A stretch of 64,000 nucleotides of DNA from Algibacter lectus. Its GTDB lineage: Bacteria; Bacteroidota; Bacteroidia; Flavobacteriales; Flavobacteriaceae. Of this stretch, positions 28,584-37,971 are shown piece after piece. A program made the translations under genes and the position numbers. The number at the start of each line of letters is the position of its first letter. Within the stretch, counting starts at the first letter, position 1. Below the pieces are notes generated by a model that saw only the letters and a list, made by a program, of their open reading frames with translations, had not been told where the DNA came from and did not search any database. The DNA lies in NCBI RefSeq assembly GCF_900112395.1, contig NZ_FOLN01000002.1, positions 583,954-647,953 of the forward strand, given 5' to 3'.

Positions 28584-31500
28584 ATGAAAAAATTTTATTT
28601 TTTTATTCTACTCTTTTTAAGTATCAATTATGTTAAAGCACAAAGTCAGGCAGACTATTTAAATTTTGATGGTGTAGATGATTCAGTATCACTAACAAAC
28701 ACATATAGCTCTGTTACCGATTTTACAATTGAAGCTTGGATAAAAACAGATACTGACGGAATAATTTTATTTAGTATTTCTGGTTATGACAGTAGTTATT
28801 TAGCAGTAACTAATGGAAAGCTAACTTATACAACAGGTCGACATGGCTACGGAGGTTTTATTCTTACATCTAATCAAAATGTTGACGATAATACTTGGCA
28901 TCATGTAGCATTTTCTACAAGCTCAATAAACACAAATGGTCAAGGTAACTTATATATTGATGGTGTTTTAGATAATTCAGGTTCATTCGGTGTATATACA
29001 GTTCCAATGGGCTCATTAATTGTTGGAGGTTTTAATAATTCACACTTTAGTGGTTCTATAGATGAATTACGTATTTGGAATGTAATCAGAACTGCTACAG
29101 AAATTAATAATGCAAAAAGTAGCGAAATACAATGTAATGAACCGGGTTTAGTAGCCTATTACCAATTTAATAAAGGTATTGATGCAGGCGAAAATACTAA
29201 TGTAACTAATTTAACTGATATAACGGGAAATGGTAATAATGGAACGTTAACGAATTTTGCTTTAACTGGAACATCTTCAAATTGGTTGGCTGGTTCACCA
29301 ATAACCTCACTTTCATCTCCACCAGATGTTGTTTCACCAATAGCATATGCACAAGATGACACAGCAACAGCATTAACTGCAACACCAGGTACAAATGGTA
29401 TAAGTTTATTATGGTATACAGATGCAACGGGAGGAACTGGATCAGTAAATGCGCCAACACCTTCAACTACAACGCTTGGAAATACTACTTACTATGTTTC
29501 TAGCGTTAATGCAAATGGTTGTGAAAGTGAAAGAGCAGAAATTGTAGTTACAGTAGCATTACCTGGAACACATTTAAATTTTGATGGTGTTAATGATTAT
29601 GTTGAAGTGCCTTCAGGAATAAATATAGCTAACTCATCATTTACAGTTGAATTTTATGCTAAACGTGCTTCAAGTGATGTGAATAGTATGGTATTAACCC
29701 AAGGATATGAGGTGAATAACGGTCTATTACATATTGGGTTTAGAGACACCAATGATTTTACATTTGCTTTTTGGTACAATGATATAAATATACCAGCTAC
29801 TAATTATGTTTCTGATAATGCTTGGCACCACTGGTCTTGTGTTTACGACGTAATTAATAGTACAAGACAAGTATATCAAGACGGTATTTTGGTTGGGGAG
29901 GATACAGGAGTAGCAACATATAATGGAAATGGAATTCTTCAAATAGGGAAAAGAAATAGTCGTGATTTTTTTAATGGAAATTTAGAGGATCTTCGCATTT
30001 GGAATGTTGCACGAACAGCAGAACAAATTAACGGAAGTAAAAATTGCGAATTACAAGGTACTGAAACAGGTTTAATAGCCTACTATAATTTTAATCAAGG
30101 TGCCAATTCAGCAACTAACACTTCGGAGACTACAGCTATAGATGCAACAGGTGCAAACAATGGAACATTAACAAATTTTGATTTAACAAGCACAACTTCA
30201 AACTGGTTAGCTAACTCTCCAGTAACTACAGGTTCAATAATACCTTCTGAGGCTACAGTTACTACACCAGTAACATATAAGCAAGGTGATACCGCATCAC
30301 CGTTAACAGCTACAACAGGTACAAATGGTACAGATTTATTTTGGTACACTACTGAAACGGGAGGTACAGGAACAACAACAGCTCCTACACCAGATACTAC
30401 AACAGTTGGCTCTACCTCTTACTGGGTTTCTAGCGTTAATGCAAATGGATGTGAAAGTGAAAGAACAGAAATTGTAGTTACAGTAGTACTACCTGCAACA
30501 CATCTTAATTTTGGTAGTTTGAATGACTATGTAGATTGCGGTAACGACCCAAGCTTACAAATTACTGGAAACACAATTACCTTAGAGGCCTATGTGAAAT
30601 TCAATACTTTTGGTTCAGAACATTGGTTAGGTAATATTATTAATAAAGCAGCACCAACTTCTAGTGGTTATATGCTAAGAGCTGGTGGTAATGGTGCCGT
30701 TAATTTTGTTGTAGCAAATTCTGGGTGGCATGAATTAACTACTCCAGATAATACAATTACTCTAGATACTTGGTTTCATATTGCAGGGGTGTATAATGGT
30801 ACGACATCAAAAATTTACATTGATGGTATTGAGATTGCTTCAACTAATATTGCAATGGGTAATATTGGTAACTCTAATTTTAATGTAAACATAGGGAGAG
30901 ATCCTCAAGATACAAATAGAGGATTAGATGCATCATTAGACGAAGTTCGTATTTGGAATATTGCCAGAACAGCAGAACAAATTAACGGAAGTAAAAATTG
31001 TGAATTACAAGGTACTGAAACAGGATTAGTAGCCTACTATAATTTTAATCAAGGTGCCGACTCATCAACGAATACTTCAGAGACTACAGCTATAGATGTA
31101 ACAGGTACAAATAATGGAACATTAACAAATTTTGATTTAACAGGCACAACTTCAAATTGGTTAGCTAGTTCTCCAGTAACAACAGGTTCAATAATACCTT
31201 CTGAAGCGACAGTTACTACACCAGTGACTTATAACCAAGGTGATACTGCGTCACCATTAACAGCTACAACAGGCTCAAATGGTACGGCTTTATTATGGTA
31301 CACTACTGAAACTAATGGAACAGGAACAACAACAGCACCTACTCCAGGTACCACAACAGCAGGTTCTACCTCGTACTGGGTTTCCAGCACAAATGACAAC
31401 GGTTGCGAAAGTGAAAAAACAGAAATTGTAGTAACCGTAGAATCGACGCTTAGCTCTAATAATTTTGATATTAGCAATAAATTAAAAATATACCCAAACC

Positions 31501-31706
31501 CTGCAACTAACACTATTACTATTGATGTTGATAATTTAACCACTGCAAAATTACAAGTATTAGATCTTACAGGTAAAATTATCAATAACGAAACTCTAGA
31601 AAGTATTACAAACAGCATCGATATTACGAAGTATCCTTCTGGAGTATATATGTTTAAAATAATTACAACCGAAGGTACCACAATAAAAAAAGTTATTAAG
31701 CAATAA
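28584..31706 (+). CDS. Large LamG-repeat surface protein with type IX secretion sorting domain
   Basis: A 1040-residue secreted protein. After a signal peptide (about 1-20, INYVKAQ) come three LamG/concanavalin-like jelly-roll domains (about 22-200, 330-505, 645-815). Each starts LNFDG or LNFGS, contains DGV/DGI strands and ends with LRIWNV or VRIWNI plus a conserved tail (ELQGTETGLVAYYNFNQG). Each is followed by an Ig-like domain ending SSVNANGCESE-EIVVTV. The last 75 residues (LKIYPNPATNTITIDV ... GVYMFKIITTEGTTIKKVIKQ) are a type A T9SS sorting signal. LamG domains usually bind carbohydrates or proteins, so an adhesive role is likely. The repeats are near-identical at DNA level. Confidence 0.92.
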   Translation: MKKFYFFILLFLSINYVKAQSQADYLNFDGVDDSVSLTNTYSSVTDFTIEAWIKTDTDGIILFSISGYDSSYLAVTNGKLTYTTGRHGYGGFILTSNQNVDDNTWHHVAFSTSSINTNGQGNLYIDGVLDNSGSFGVYTVPMGSLIVGGFNNSHFSGSIDELRIWNVIRTATEINNAKSSEIQCNEPGLVAYYQFNKGIDAGENTNVTNLTDITGNGNNGTLTNFALTGTSSNWLAGSPITSLSSPPDVVSPIAYAQDDTATALTATPGTNGISLLWYTDATGGTGSVNAPTPSTTTLGNTTYYVSSVNANGCESERAEIVVTVALPGTHLNFDGVNDYVEVPSGINIANSSFTVEFYAKRASSDVNSMVLTQGYEVNNGLLHIGFRDTNDFTFAFWYNDINIPATNYVSDNAWHHWSCVYDVINSTRQVYQDGILVGEDTGVATYNGNGILQIGKRNSRDFFNGNLEDLRIWNVARTAEQINGSKNCELQGTETGLIAYYNFNQGANSATNTSETTAIDATGANNGTLTNFDLTSTTSNWLANSPVTTGSIIPSEATVTTPVTYKQGDTASPLTATTGTNGTDLFWYTTETGGTGTTTAPTPDTTTVGSTSYWVSSVNANGCESERTEIVVTVVLPATHLNFGSLNDYVDCGNDPSLQITGNTITLEAYVKFNTFGSEHWLGNIINKAAPTSSGYMLRAGGNGAVNFVVANSGWHELTTPDNTITLDTWFHIAGVYNGTTSKIYIDGIEIASTNIAMGNIGNSNFNVNIGRDPQDTNRGLDASLDEVRIWNIARTAEQINGSKNCELQGTETGLVAYYNFNQGADSSTNTSETTAIDVTGTNNGTLTNFDLTGTTSNWLASSPVTTGSIIPSEATVTTPVTYNQGDTASPLTATTGSNGTALLWYTTETNGTGTTTAPTPGTTTAGSTSYWVSSTNDNGCESEKTEIVVTVESTLSSNNFDISNKLKIYPNPATNTITIDVDNLTTAKLQVLDLTGKIINNETLESITNSIDITKYPSGVYMFKIITTEGTTIKKVIKQ
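29995..31440 (+). repeat. Near-identical direct repeats inside the LamG gene
   Basis: The segment at about 29995-30490 recurs at about 30954-31440 (about 960 bp apart) with only scattered differences, including shared stretches such as AACAGCAGAACAAATTAACG. This points to recent internal duplication and offers a target for recombination that would drop or add one LamG-Ig unit. Confidence 0.85.
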
Positions 31707-31792
31707 TAAAGTTTACAGAAAACCAACTCTATAGTTTTGAGCAATTACTTTATTTGCTAGTTATATAAACTAAGAATGTTTCCTTTACTAGA

Positions 31793-31830
31793 ACGGCTGT
31801 ATTTTTATGTACAGCCGTTTCTTTTTTTTA
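31793..31830 (+). terminator. Terminator after the LamG gene
   Basis: ACGGCTGTA (31793-31801) pairs with TACAGCCGT (31810-31818), followed by TTC and eight T. Confidence 0.85.
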
Positions 31831-31959
31831 AGTTAATACAATCTTGAAGTAAAACCACAGCCATAAGCACAAAAAATCATTTGTAACCTTAACATCCTTT
31901 ATAAAACATAAACCTATACTATCAAGCTCTATAAATTATAAAACAACTCGTTTTTATAG

Positions 31960-31967
31960 TATTTTTG
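31960..31967 (+). promoter_or_regulatory. -7 promoter element giving a nearly leaderless mRNA
   Basis: TATTTTTG ends only 7 bp before the ATG at 31975, so the transcript should begin at or next to the start codon. Confidence 0.45.
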
Positions 31968-31974
31968 CTTTATT

Positions 31975-32760
31975 ATGAAAGAGCAATCAAAAAGGTTAAA
32001 CCAACAAGAACTTAAAGAGTTTTTAGACGCTAAGGTTTACGAATTTAATAGTCCCAAATTTATTGATAGTGATCCAATTCAAATTCCTCATCAATTCTCT
32101 AAAAAGGAAGATATTGAAATCGCAGGGTTTCTAGCCGCAACTATTGCTTGGGGAAACCGAAAAAGCATTATTAATAACGCTAATAAGTTAATGACACTTC
32201 TAGACCATTCTCCTTACGATTTTATTATAAACCATACAGAAGGTGATCTAGAAAAACTACTTCCTTTTGTACATCGCACTTTTAATGGTGACGATTGTGT
32301 TCAATTTATAAAATCGCTACAGCATATCTACAAAAACCATAATGGTTTGGAAGCTGTTTTTGCAAAACATGCCGATAGTGCTTTTTTACAGACTTCTATC
32401 TCTGAGTTTAAACGTACTTTTTTTGAAATTGATCATTTAAAACGAACTGAAAAACATGTAAGCGATCCGTTAAGAAAATCGGCTGCCAAACGTATTAACA
32501 TGTTTTTACGCTGGATGGTAAGAAACGATAACACTGGTGTAGATTTCGGTATTTGGAAAAACCTATCGCCTGCCCTACTATCTTGCCCTTTAGATGTACA
32601 TTCCGGAAATGTTGCACGTAAACTTGGCCTGTTAGATAGAAAACAAAATGATGCCAAAGCACTTTTGGAATTAGATACTAACTTAAGAAAACTAGATAAA
32701 ACCGACCCCGTAAAATACGATTTTGCACTTTTTGGTTTAGGCGTTTTTGAAGGATTTTAG
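31975..32760 (+). CDS. TIGR02757 family protein
   Basis: A 261-residue soluble protein of a conserved bacterial family (TIGR02757, also DUF2400) of unknown function. Recognisable stretches are the N-terminal KEFLDAKVYEFNSPKFIDSDPIQIPHQF split by charged residues, the helix EDIEIAGFLAATIAWGNRKSII, and the C-terminal half with KRINMFLRWMVRNDNTGVDFGIW, SCPLDVHSGNVARKLGLL and KYDFALFGLGVFE. The helical fold and conserved Asp/His (LDVHSGNVA) recall HhH/DNA-glycosylase-like proteins, but this is only a resemblance. A promoter element directly precedes the ATG. Confidence 0.85.
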   Translation: MKEQSKRLNQQELKEFLDAKVYEFNSPKFIDSDPIQIPHQFSKKEDIEIAGFLAATIAWGNRKSIINNANKLMTLLDHSPYDFIINHTEGDLEKLLPFVHRTFNGDDCVQFIKSLQHIYKNHNGLEAVFAKHADSAFLQTSISEFKRTFFEIDHLKRTEKHVSDPLRKSAAKRINMFLRWMVRNDNTGVDFGIWKNLSPALLSCPLDVHSGNVARKLGLLDRKQNDAKALLELDTNLRKLDKTDPVKYDFALFGLGVFEGF

Positions 32761-32927
32761 CTTCTATTTTTTTATATGAATAATTGAACGGTTTAAGAAT
32801 TTAATAATAACACAATACTTTTACCTTCTATTTTAACTGTTTTATTATTTTTTTAGCATTAATAATACTAAATTCTAAGTATTTTCGTGTTTCGAAAATA
32901 CTTTAAGCCCCTAAAGATTCCCTTAAA

Positions 32928-34121
32928 ATGATAGCACCAGATTTCCCTAAAAATGAAAGAGAACGCCTTGCGCAAATTAATAGATATAAACTACTAGATA
33001 CACTCCCTGAAAGTGATTTCGATAACATAACGAGTTTAGTGGCTACTATTTGCGAAGTTCCTATATCGCTAATTACATTACTCGACTCTGATCGTAATTT
33101 TTTAAAATCACATCATGGTATCGACATCCAAGAATCTCCTCGAAATATTTCTTTTTGCGGGCATGCGATATTGCAAGATGATATTTTTATTGTTGAAGAT
33201 GCTCGAGAAGATATACGCTTTAAAGACAACCCGCTAGTCGCTGGCGTAAATGCTATTTTTTATGCCGGTGTACCGTTAATTACTAAAGAAGGCCTTGCGT
33301 TAGGTACTTTATGTATATACGACCATGTACCTAGGAAACTAACAGAAACACAAAAAAAGGCATTAATTACTATTGCCAAGCAAGTTTTAAATCTATTCGA
33401 TTTAAGATTAAATAATAGATTACTTGCAGAGTCTAAACAAGAATTAACGGACAGAAATAATGAACTTGGAAGATTTGCAAGCCATGTATCTCATGATTTA
33501 AAATCGCCTTTGGCTAACATCATGTCTTTAACTACTTTTTTAAAAGAAGATGAAGCCAATACGTTTTCTGAAGAGTCTATTGAATATATCAGTTTTATTG
33601 AAGAATCTGCTGAGTCATTGAAAGACTATATAGATGGTATACTTATTCATTATAAGGCGAACGAGTTACTGAATGCTGATAAAGAATACGCAACATTAAA
33701 TTCTGTTTTTGAAGAAGTACAACGCATTCATTTATTAAATGATAAACAATTAAAATTCAGTAATTACGCAGATAGTGTTTTTATAGTAAAAGCTGCTGTA
33801 ACACAGGTATTAATTAATTTGGTGGACAATGCTTTAAAGTATAACAATAAACCAAATCCTGAAGTTATTTTAGGGTTTTCTGAAAACAAAAATAATTATA
33901 CTTTTACAATTAAAGATAATGGTAATGGCATTGCTGAAGCACAACAAGACCAAGTTTTTAAACTATTTAACAATAACAACCAAGTCGATGTTAAAGGTAA
34001 AAAAGGAACTGGTATTGGTTTGTTTACTGTGAAGAATTTAGTTGAAAAATTAGGAGGTACCATTACTCTAAAATCTGAGTTAAATATAGGAAGCATCTTT
34101 ACTTTTAGTATCGCAAAATAA
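32928..34121 (+). CDS. GAF-domain sensor histidine kinase
   Basis: A 397-residue cytoplasmic kinase without membrane segments. A GAF sensor domain covers about 25-165 (ICEVPISLITLLDSDRNFLKS, ISFCGHAIL, FYAGVPLITKEGLALGTLCI). The HisKA helix carries phospho-accepting His189 (ASHVSHDLKSPL). The ATPase domain shows the N box LVDNALKYN, G1 DNGNGIAEAQ and G2 GKKGTGIGLFTVKNLVEKLGG. It senses an unknown small molecule or redox cue. No response regulator is adjacent, so the partner must be encoded elsewhere. Confidence 0.92.
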   Translation: MIAPDFPKNERERLAQINRYKLLDTLPESDFDNITSLVATICEVPISLITLLDSDRNFLKSHHGIDIQESPRNISFCGHAILQDDIFIVEDAREDIRFKDNPLVAGVNAIFYAGVPLITKEGLALGTLCIYDHVPRKLTETQKKALITIAKQVLNLFDLRLNNRLLAESKQELTDRNNELGRFASHVSHDLKSPLANIMSLTTFLKEDEANTFSEESIEYISFIEESAESLKDYIDGILIHYKANELLNADKEYATLNSVFEEVQRIHLLNDKQLKFSNYADSVFIVKAAVTQVLINLVDNALKYNNKPNPEVILGFSENKNNYTFTIKDNGNGIAEAQQDQVFKLFNNNNQVDVKGKKGTGIGLFTVKNLVEKLGGTITLKSELNIGSIFTFSIAK

Positions 34122-34209
34122 AGCTAATCGTAAATCTGATACATTTATTTTAAGAAAAAAAAGAAGCGCTACAGATACAAAAAAGACTTTATTACGTAAA
34201 ATGTAGCTC

Positions 34210-34316
34210 GCAAATAACTGCGTTAGGGATTGCAGTGAAAAACCCACAGTAAGACCAATGGAATTGGGCTTGCGAGGATTTGTAACGTAAAGCCCGACCC
34301 TTTTCGGGTAACGCCC
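34210..34316 (+). repeat. Dispersed structured repeat, copy E (type II)
   Basis: GCAAATAACTGCGTTAGGGATT, GCAGTGAAAAACCCACAG, GGGCTTGCGAGGATTTGTAACG, AAAGCCCGACCC, TTTTCGGGTAACGCCC. It has the type II centre but the GCGTTA/TAACGC ends of copy A. It sits between the convergent kinase and FKBP genes. Confidence 0.75.
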
Positions 34317-34343
34317 AAATTAAAGTTTTCTACAAAAGTAAAA

Positions 34344-34385
34344 CCCGGCCATGTTTACTTAACGTTTTTAAGTAAACATGGCCGG
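34344..34385. terminator. Long perfect palindrome, bidirectional terminator
   Basis: CCCGGCCATGTTTACTT (34344-34360) is perfectly complementary to AAGTAAACATGGCCGGG (34369-34385), with A- and T-rich flanks on both sides. It lies in the convergent gap between the kinase and FKBP genes and is unusually GC-rich for this genome. Confidence 0.75.
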
Positions 34386-34410
34386 GCTTTTATAAAATAA
34401 ATGTTTGTAT

Positions 34411-34839
34411 TTATTTAATCTCTAAAACTTCAAGATCGAAAACAAGATCTTTACCAGCTAAAGGATGATTTCCATCTACAACAATAGATTCGTCTTTAAC
34501 TTCTACAACAACTAAATTAAATTCTTGTCCATCTGGAGATTTAGACACTAAGCCCATACCTACTTCTGGAGCCATTTCCTGAGGAAGTTCTGATTTTTGA
34601 ACCTCTTGAATTAAATTCGGGTTAATTTCCCCATATGCCTCTTCTTTAGCAATTGTAATGGTTTTTTTCTCATTCAGTTTCATATCGATTAACCCTTTTT
34701 CAAAACCAGGAATTAGTTGTCCTTGTCCTAAAGTAAACTCTATCGGCTCTTTTCCTACTGAACTATCAAAAACTTGTCCGTCTGTTAATTTACCTGTGTA
34801 ATTTACTTTTACCGTGTTATTCTCTTTTACTTGACTCAT
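34411..34839 (-). CDS. FKBP-type peptidyl-prolyl isomerase, SlyD-like
   Basis: A 142-residue cytoplasmic prolyl isomerase and chaperone. The FKBP domain starts VKENNTVKVNYTGKLTDGQVFDSS and has the conserved PIEFTLGQGQLIPGFEKGLIDMK; an insert-in-flap region (about 72-120, YGEINPNLIQEVQKSEL) and the return strand GNHPLAGKDLVFDLEVLEI mark the SlyD subgroup. The His-rich metal-binding tail of E. coli SlyD is absent, as in many short family members. Confidence 0.92.
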   Translation of the reverse strand: MSQVKENNTVKVNYTGKLTDGQVFDSSVGKEPIEFTLGQGQLIPGFEKGLIDMKLNEKKTITIAKEEAYGEINPNLIQEVQKSELPQEMAPEVGMGLVSKSPDGQEFNLVVVEVKDESIVVDGNHPLAGKDLVFDLEVLEIK

Positions 34840-35139
34840 ACTATAATACTTAATTTTTTAAAAATATTCTTTACATAATTCTTACGCAGCAAATATTTTA
34901 GTTTAAACTTTCTAGGCCTGTAGCCACCAAAACCAAGCCAAAAGCCAAAAAGTGAGAATGAATATTAAAAAACTCATGATTTGTTAAATTATTATTCAAA
35001 AAAAACAGCTTGCAGCCCTTTGGTAGCAATACTCGATGGTTTTTAAATAATTTTAGAAATAATGGTGATTAAAAATTAAATAATCAGTAAATGTGTCAGT
35101 TATGATTTAAAAAAATCATTAAAAATGCACTTTCAATCT
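34840..35139. other. Intergenic region with one tiny hydrophobic ORF
   Basis: It holds the FKBP leader and a possible 21-residue minus-strand ORF (34912-34977) that is almost wholly hydrophobic and rich in Trp. Nothing else is seen. Confidence 0.35.
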
Positions 35140-35634
35140 TTATTGAAATTCCAAAGTATGGTCTAATTCTTTACAAAACTCATTATTATCAACACAAAGT
35201 ATGCTTAATGTTTCAATTAATAATTGATTTAACCTTTCGCTTTCTGGATTTACTTTATAAGCCAATTTAAACTCAGAATACGCACCAAGAGGATGATTAT
35301 TTAACAACCGATTTTCACCCGAATTTACAAGAAAAGAAAAAGTTTCTAAATCTTTTTTCTTTGTGATATTGATAACAGCTTGTGTATGCTTATCGGAATA
35401 ATCTATAAAATGTTTAATTGTAAAAACGGACAGCAGTAAAGTGCAAAAAACAAAAAGAACTGTTATCAATCCGTTTAGTTTTTTGTTCTCTTTTCTATTA
35501 ACCTGTAACTTAAATGTTCGTGAATATTTGGGTAACGCCGTAAAAGATTTCAAAGGTTGCTTCTTGAACATCTTTTTTTGCGGATCTCTAGAATAAATCC
35601 ACTGCTGTAAGCCTAAACCCATGTATCCTCCCAT
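35140..35634 (-). CDS. Hypothetical protein with one membrane segment
   Basis: A 164-residue protein. The first 50 residues are basic and Gly-rich (MGGYMGLGLQQWIYSRDPQKK). One membrane helix lies at about 55-73 (LITVLFVFCTLLLSVFTI), and the remainder looks helical and TPR-like (GENRLLNNHPLGAYSEFKLAYKVNPESERLNQLL). I do not recognise a family. It is downstream of the terminator that closes the large AAA+ operon, so it is probably a separate unit. Confidence 0.6.
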   Translation of the reverse strand: MGGYMGLGLQQWIYSRDPQKKMFKKQPLKSFTALPKYSRTFKLQVNRKENKKLNGLITVLFVFCTLLLSVFTIKHFIDYSDKHTQAVINITKKKDLETFSFLVNSGENRLLNNHPLGAYSEFKLAYKVNPESERLNQLLIETLSILCVDNNEFCKELDHTLEFQ

Positions 35635-35689
35635 AATATATCTTTAATATATAGGTAGATGTTTAGAATAAAATGTTACAGTTTTAATC

Positions 35690-35727
35690 AAAAAAAACCT
35701 TCCAGAATAAGTAATCTGAAAGGTTTT
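35690..35727 (-). terminator. Terminator closing the AAA+ operon
   Basis: On the minus strand AAAAACCTTTCAGA pairs with TCTGGAAGGTTTTT and is followed by a T-run, 8 bp past the stop of the 571-residue gene. Confidence 0.85.
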
Positions 35728-35734
35728 TAAAGTT

Positions 35735-37450
35735 CTATTTAGAAGCCGCTTTTAGCGAATCTATTTCTTTCTTTAATTTTTCAATTTCTAATACCTTTTT
35801 CTCTTCCTGAAGTTGTTTTAGCAACTCGTCTGTAGAAACTGGTTTTATAGAATCTGTTGGTTGTTGTACAGCATCAATTTGCTTAGTTTCTTCTAGAAAA
35901 TACTTACCAATACCTTCACTAGAACGCCAAGCTTCATTTAGCTGATCGTAAACTGTTTTATCCCATTGACTCGGGTGTTTTACATCAATCCAAACAACAT
36001 CGCGATATTCACTATCTACTAATGCCAAATCTGGAGTTGCAGAACCATCAAAATTATTAGAATCTTCACGAATTGCCGATATAGTACCTAAGAAAAACAT
36101 TCTACGACGTCCTGCGATATCTTTGATATAAGGACGAAACTCAACAGGTTTATTTACCGACCAATCGAATTCCTTACGCGACTCAATAACCTTCAAAGGC
36201 ATAGCAGAAACTCCGGCATAACCTTGTTTTTTAGATGCATGATCGTAATAATAAAAAGCATTACTACCATCTGCAGGCACAAAAACACTATACGATAAAC
36301 TGGTACGTTCATTCCCTACAGGCTCTAAACCAAACCAATGATAAAGGCCGCTGTAAGCGTTTGTATTAGTATCAGAGAAATCAAAATCGGTTACAAAAGG
36401 TTGTTTGTTTTGATCATCGGCTAAATTCGGGATCTTAACAGCTGTTTCCATATTCCATGGTAACGGATCGCTAAAACCACCCAAGAATTTTAAAGATTCG
36501 GCCTGTAAACGTGATACCTTTTCGGCTAAGGTATTTTGGCCAATTAAGTAAGGATGATTTTTCATCTCCTCGGCACTAATATAAGTTCCTTTCCCAATTA
36601 AAATACGCTCAATGTAATCGTTAAAATCGTGCTCTCCACTATCTATAACCATAACACCTCCATAAGTTGGGTAAGGAAACAAAAAACCTTTCCATTTTAT
36701 TAAACTCACTACTTCTACCCATTTACCAGCATCATTTTTCATGTAATAGGTATCACTAGGTTCCATGGTAAATAATTGGAAAATATTAAAACGTTGCACT
36801 ACGGCATTGTAAGTGTTACGGCTAAATTTTAAAGACTCGCCAATAGAAAATGTTACAGGAATACGATTTTCACTAGAAAAACGAGGAAATGGCGTTGTAC
36901 TAGACACAGCGAACACCTCTTCCGTATTATCCGTCATACCTTGCCATCTGTATTTCTCAGTGGGTTGTATGGCCATAGTCCATTTATTTTCGGTTCCAAC
37001 ACGAACCAAATGCGGTAATGAAACATCTTTAGTTTCACCCACACTTTCATTCGCCATAGAATACACGTTGCGCATAGGTTGTATACGCTCGTTTTGTGTT
37101 AGCGGCAACTCGTTAATTTCAATGCGGTTTAAGTTATTGTAAACGTTGTAAGTTTTCATGTATTCGTACATTTTAAACTGCCATCCAACCACATATAATA
37201 TTCCGAAAAATATTATTAAAACAACCAGCATACCTAATCTACCACCTGTACTTACCGAGTTTCTAAACTTGCGCAAACCAAAAAATAAAACCACAGCACT
37301 AAGCAGAATAACAAAAATGTATTTTCTAACAAATAGTAAAGCCGGTTGGTAATCGTCTCGTAAAACAAATAATAAAATAAGTAAAACTAAAAAACCAATT
37401 ACGGTTACTGTTTTTTGCTTTTTTCCTTTATTCCAATAATTTTTAATCAT
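35735..37450 (-). CDS. Membrane protein of unknown function, last gene of the AAA+ operon
   Basis: A 571-residue protein. Three membrane helices crowd the N-terminus (about 17-33, 40-60, 72-94). A large globular domain follows (about 110-520) that should face the periplasm or cytoplasm, with aromatic-rich strands (YGGVMVIDSGEHDFNDYIERI, AYSGLYHWFGLEPVGNE). The C-terminus (about 540-571, ELLKQLQEEKKVLEIEKLKKEIDSL) is a coiled coil. No enzymatic motif is recognised. It lies 57 bp after the 137-residue gene and ends at a strong terminator. The coiled coil could contact the coiled-coil protein at the head of the operon; that is inference. Confidence 0.7.
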   Translation of the reverse strand: MIKNYWNKGKKQKTVTVIGFLVLLILLFVLRDDYQPALLFVRKYIFVILLSAVVLFFGLRKFRNSVSTGGRLGMLVVLIIFFGILYVVGWQFKMYEYMKTYNVYNNLNRIEINELPLTQNERIQPMRNVYSMANESVGETKDVSLPHLVRVGTENKWTMAIQPTEKYRWQGMTDNTEEVFAVSSTTPFPRFSSENRIPVTFSIGESLKFSRNTYNAVVQRFNIFQLFTMEPSDTYYMKNDAGKWVEVVSLIKWKGFLFPYPTYGGVMVIDSGEHDFNDYIERILIGKGTYISAEEMKNHPYLIGQNTLAEKVSRLQAESLKFLGGFSDPLPWNMETAVKIPNLADDQNKQPFVTDFDFSDTNTNAYSGLYHWFGLEPVGNERTSLSYSVFVPADGSNAFYYYDHASKKQGYAGVSAMPLKVIESRKEFDWSVNKPVEFRPYIKDIAGRRRMFFLGTISAIREDSNNFDGSATPDLALVDSEYRDVVWIDVKHPSQWDKTVYDQLNEAWRSSEGIGKYFLEETKQIDAVQQPTDSIKPVSTDELLKQLQEEKKVLEIEKLKKEIDSLKAASK

Positions 37451-37507
37451 TTCTATATTGTAAAATTTTTATTCTTTTTGTTTTGGTTTACACTTAGCGC
37501 GAAACCA

Positions 37508-37921
37508 TTATAAACCTTGCTGCAATACGTTTTTCATTGCCATTCTTTCCATTGAAAACGTATCGGAGTTTTCATCTAAAAAGTTAATCAAAAGTATATT
37601 TTTTTTAATCAATTCTATGGTGTTAAAACCAGTTGTTTTATCCATTTGCTTTGCCTTTTTCAAAACTTCAAAAATAAGCTCTGTTAATCTTTCAACGTGT
37701 TCTTCATTTAGATCTTTAATTACGCTTTTAAAATCATCATTAGGCATTATAGAAATAGCATTTAAAGATAAATCAAAAGTACTTTTTAAAACCGTATCAG
37801 TTTCCTCAACAGCAACATCAATGTCGTTAGGTTCAATGTCTACAACTTTACTAATTAATGTTTTTAAGAGCAATGTTAGACGTTGAATTTCTCTAAGTAA
37901 TGTATCTTTCTCGTTAATCAC
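37508..37921 (-). CDS. Hypothetical helical protein (137 aa) of the AAA+ operon
   Basis: A 137-residue, all-helical, acidic soluble protein (LLREIQRLTLLLKTLISKVVDIEPND, LNEEHVERLTELIFEVLKKAKQM). No family is recognised. Gaps of 50 and 57 bp to its neighbours on the same strand place it in the operon. Confidence 0.65.
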   Translation of the reverse strand: MINEKDTLLREIQRLTLLLKTLISKVVDIEPNDIDVAVEETDTVLKSTFDLSLNAISIMPNDDFKSVIKDLNEEHVERLTELIFEVLKKAKQMDKTTGFNTIELIKKNILLINFLDENSDTFSMERMAMKNVLQQGL

Positions 37922-37971
37922 AATTCCTTTTATTTAAATAATATAAGTTTCGTTTTTCAAAACAAAAAATA

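Noticed and set aside
31229..31744. Minus-strand ORF of 171 codons
   Set aside because: It is antisense to the Thr/Val-rich repeat part of the LamG gene; long antisense frames are expected there and the product is low complexity.
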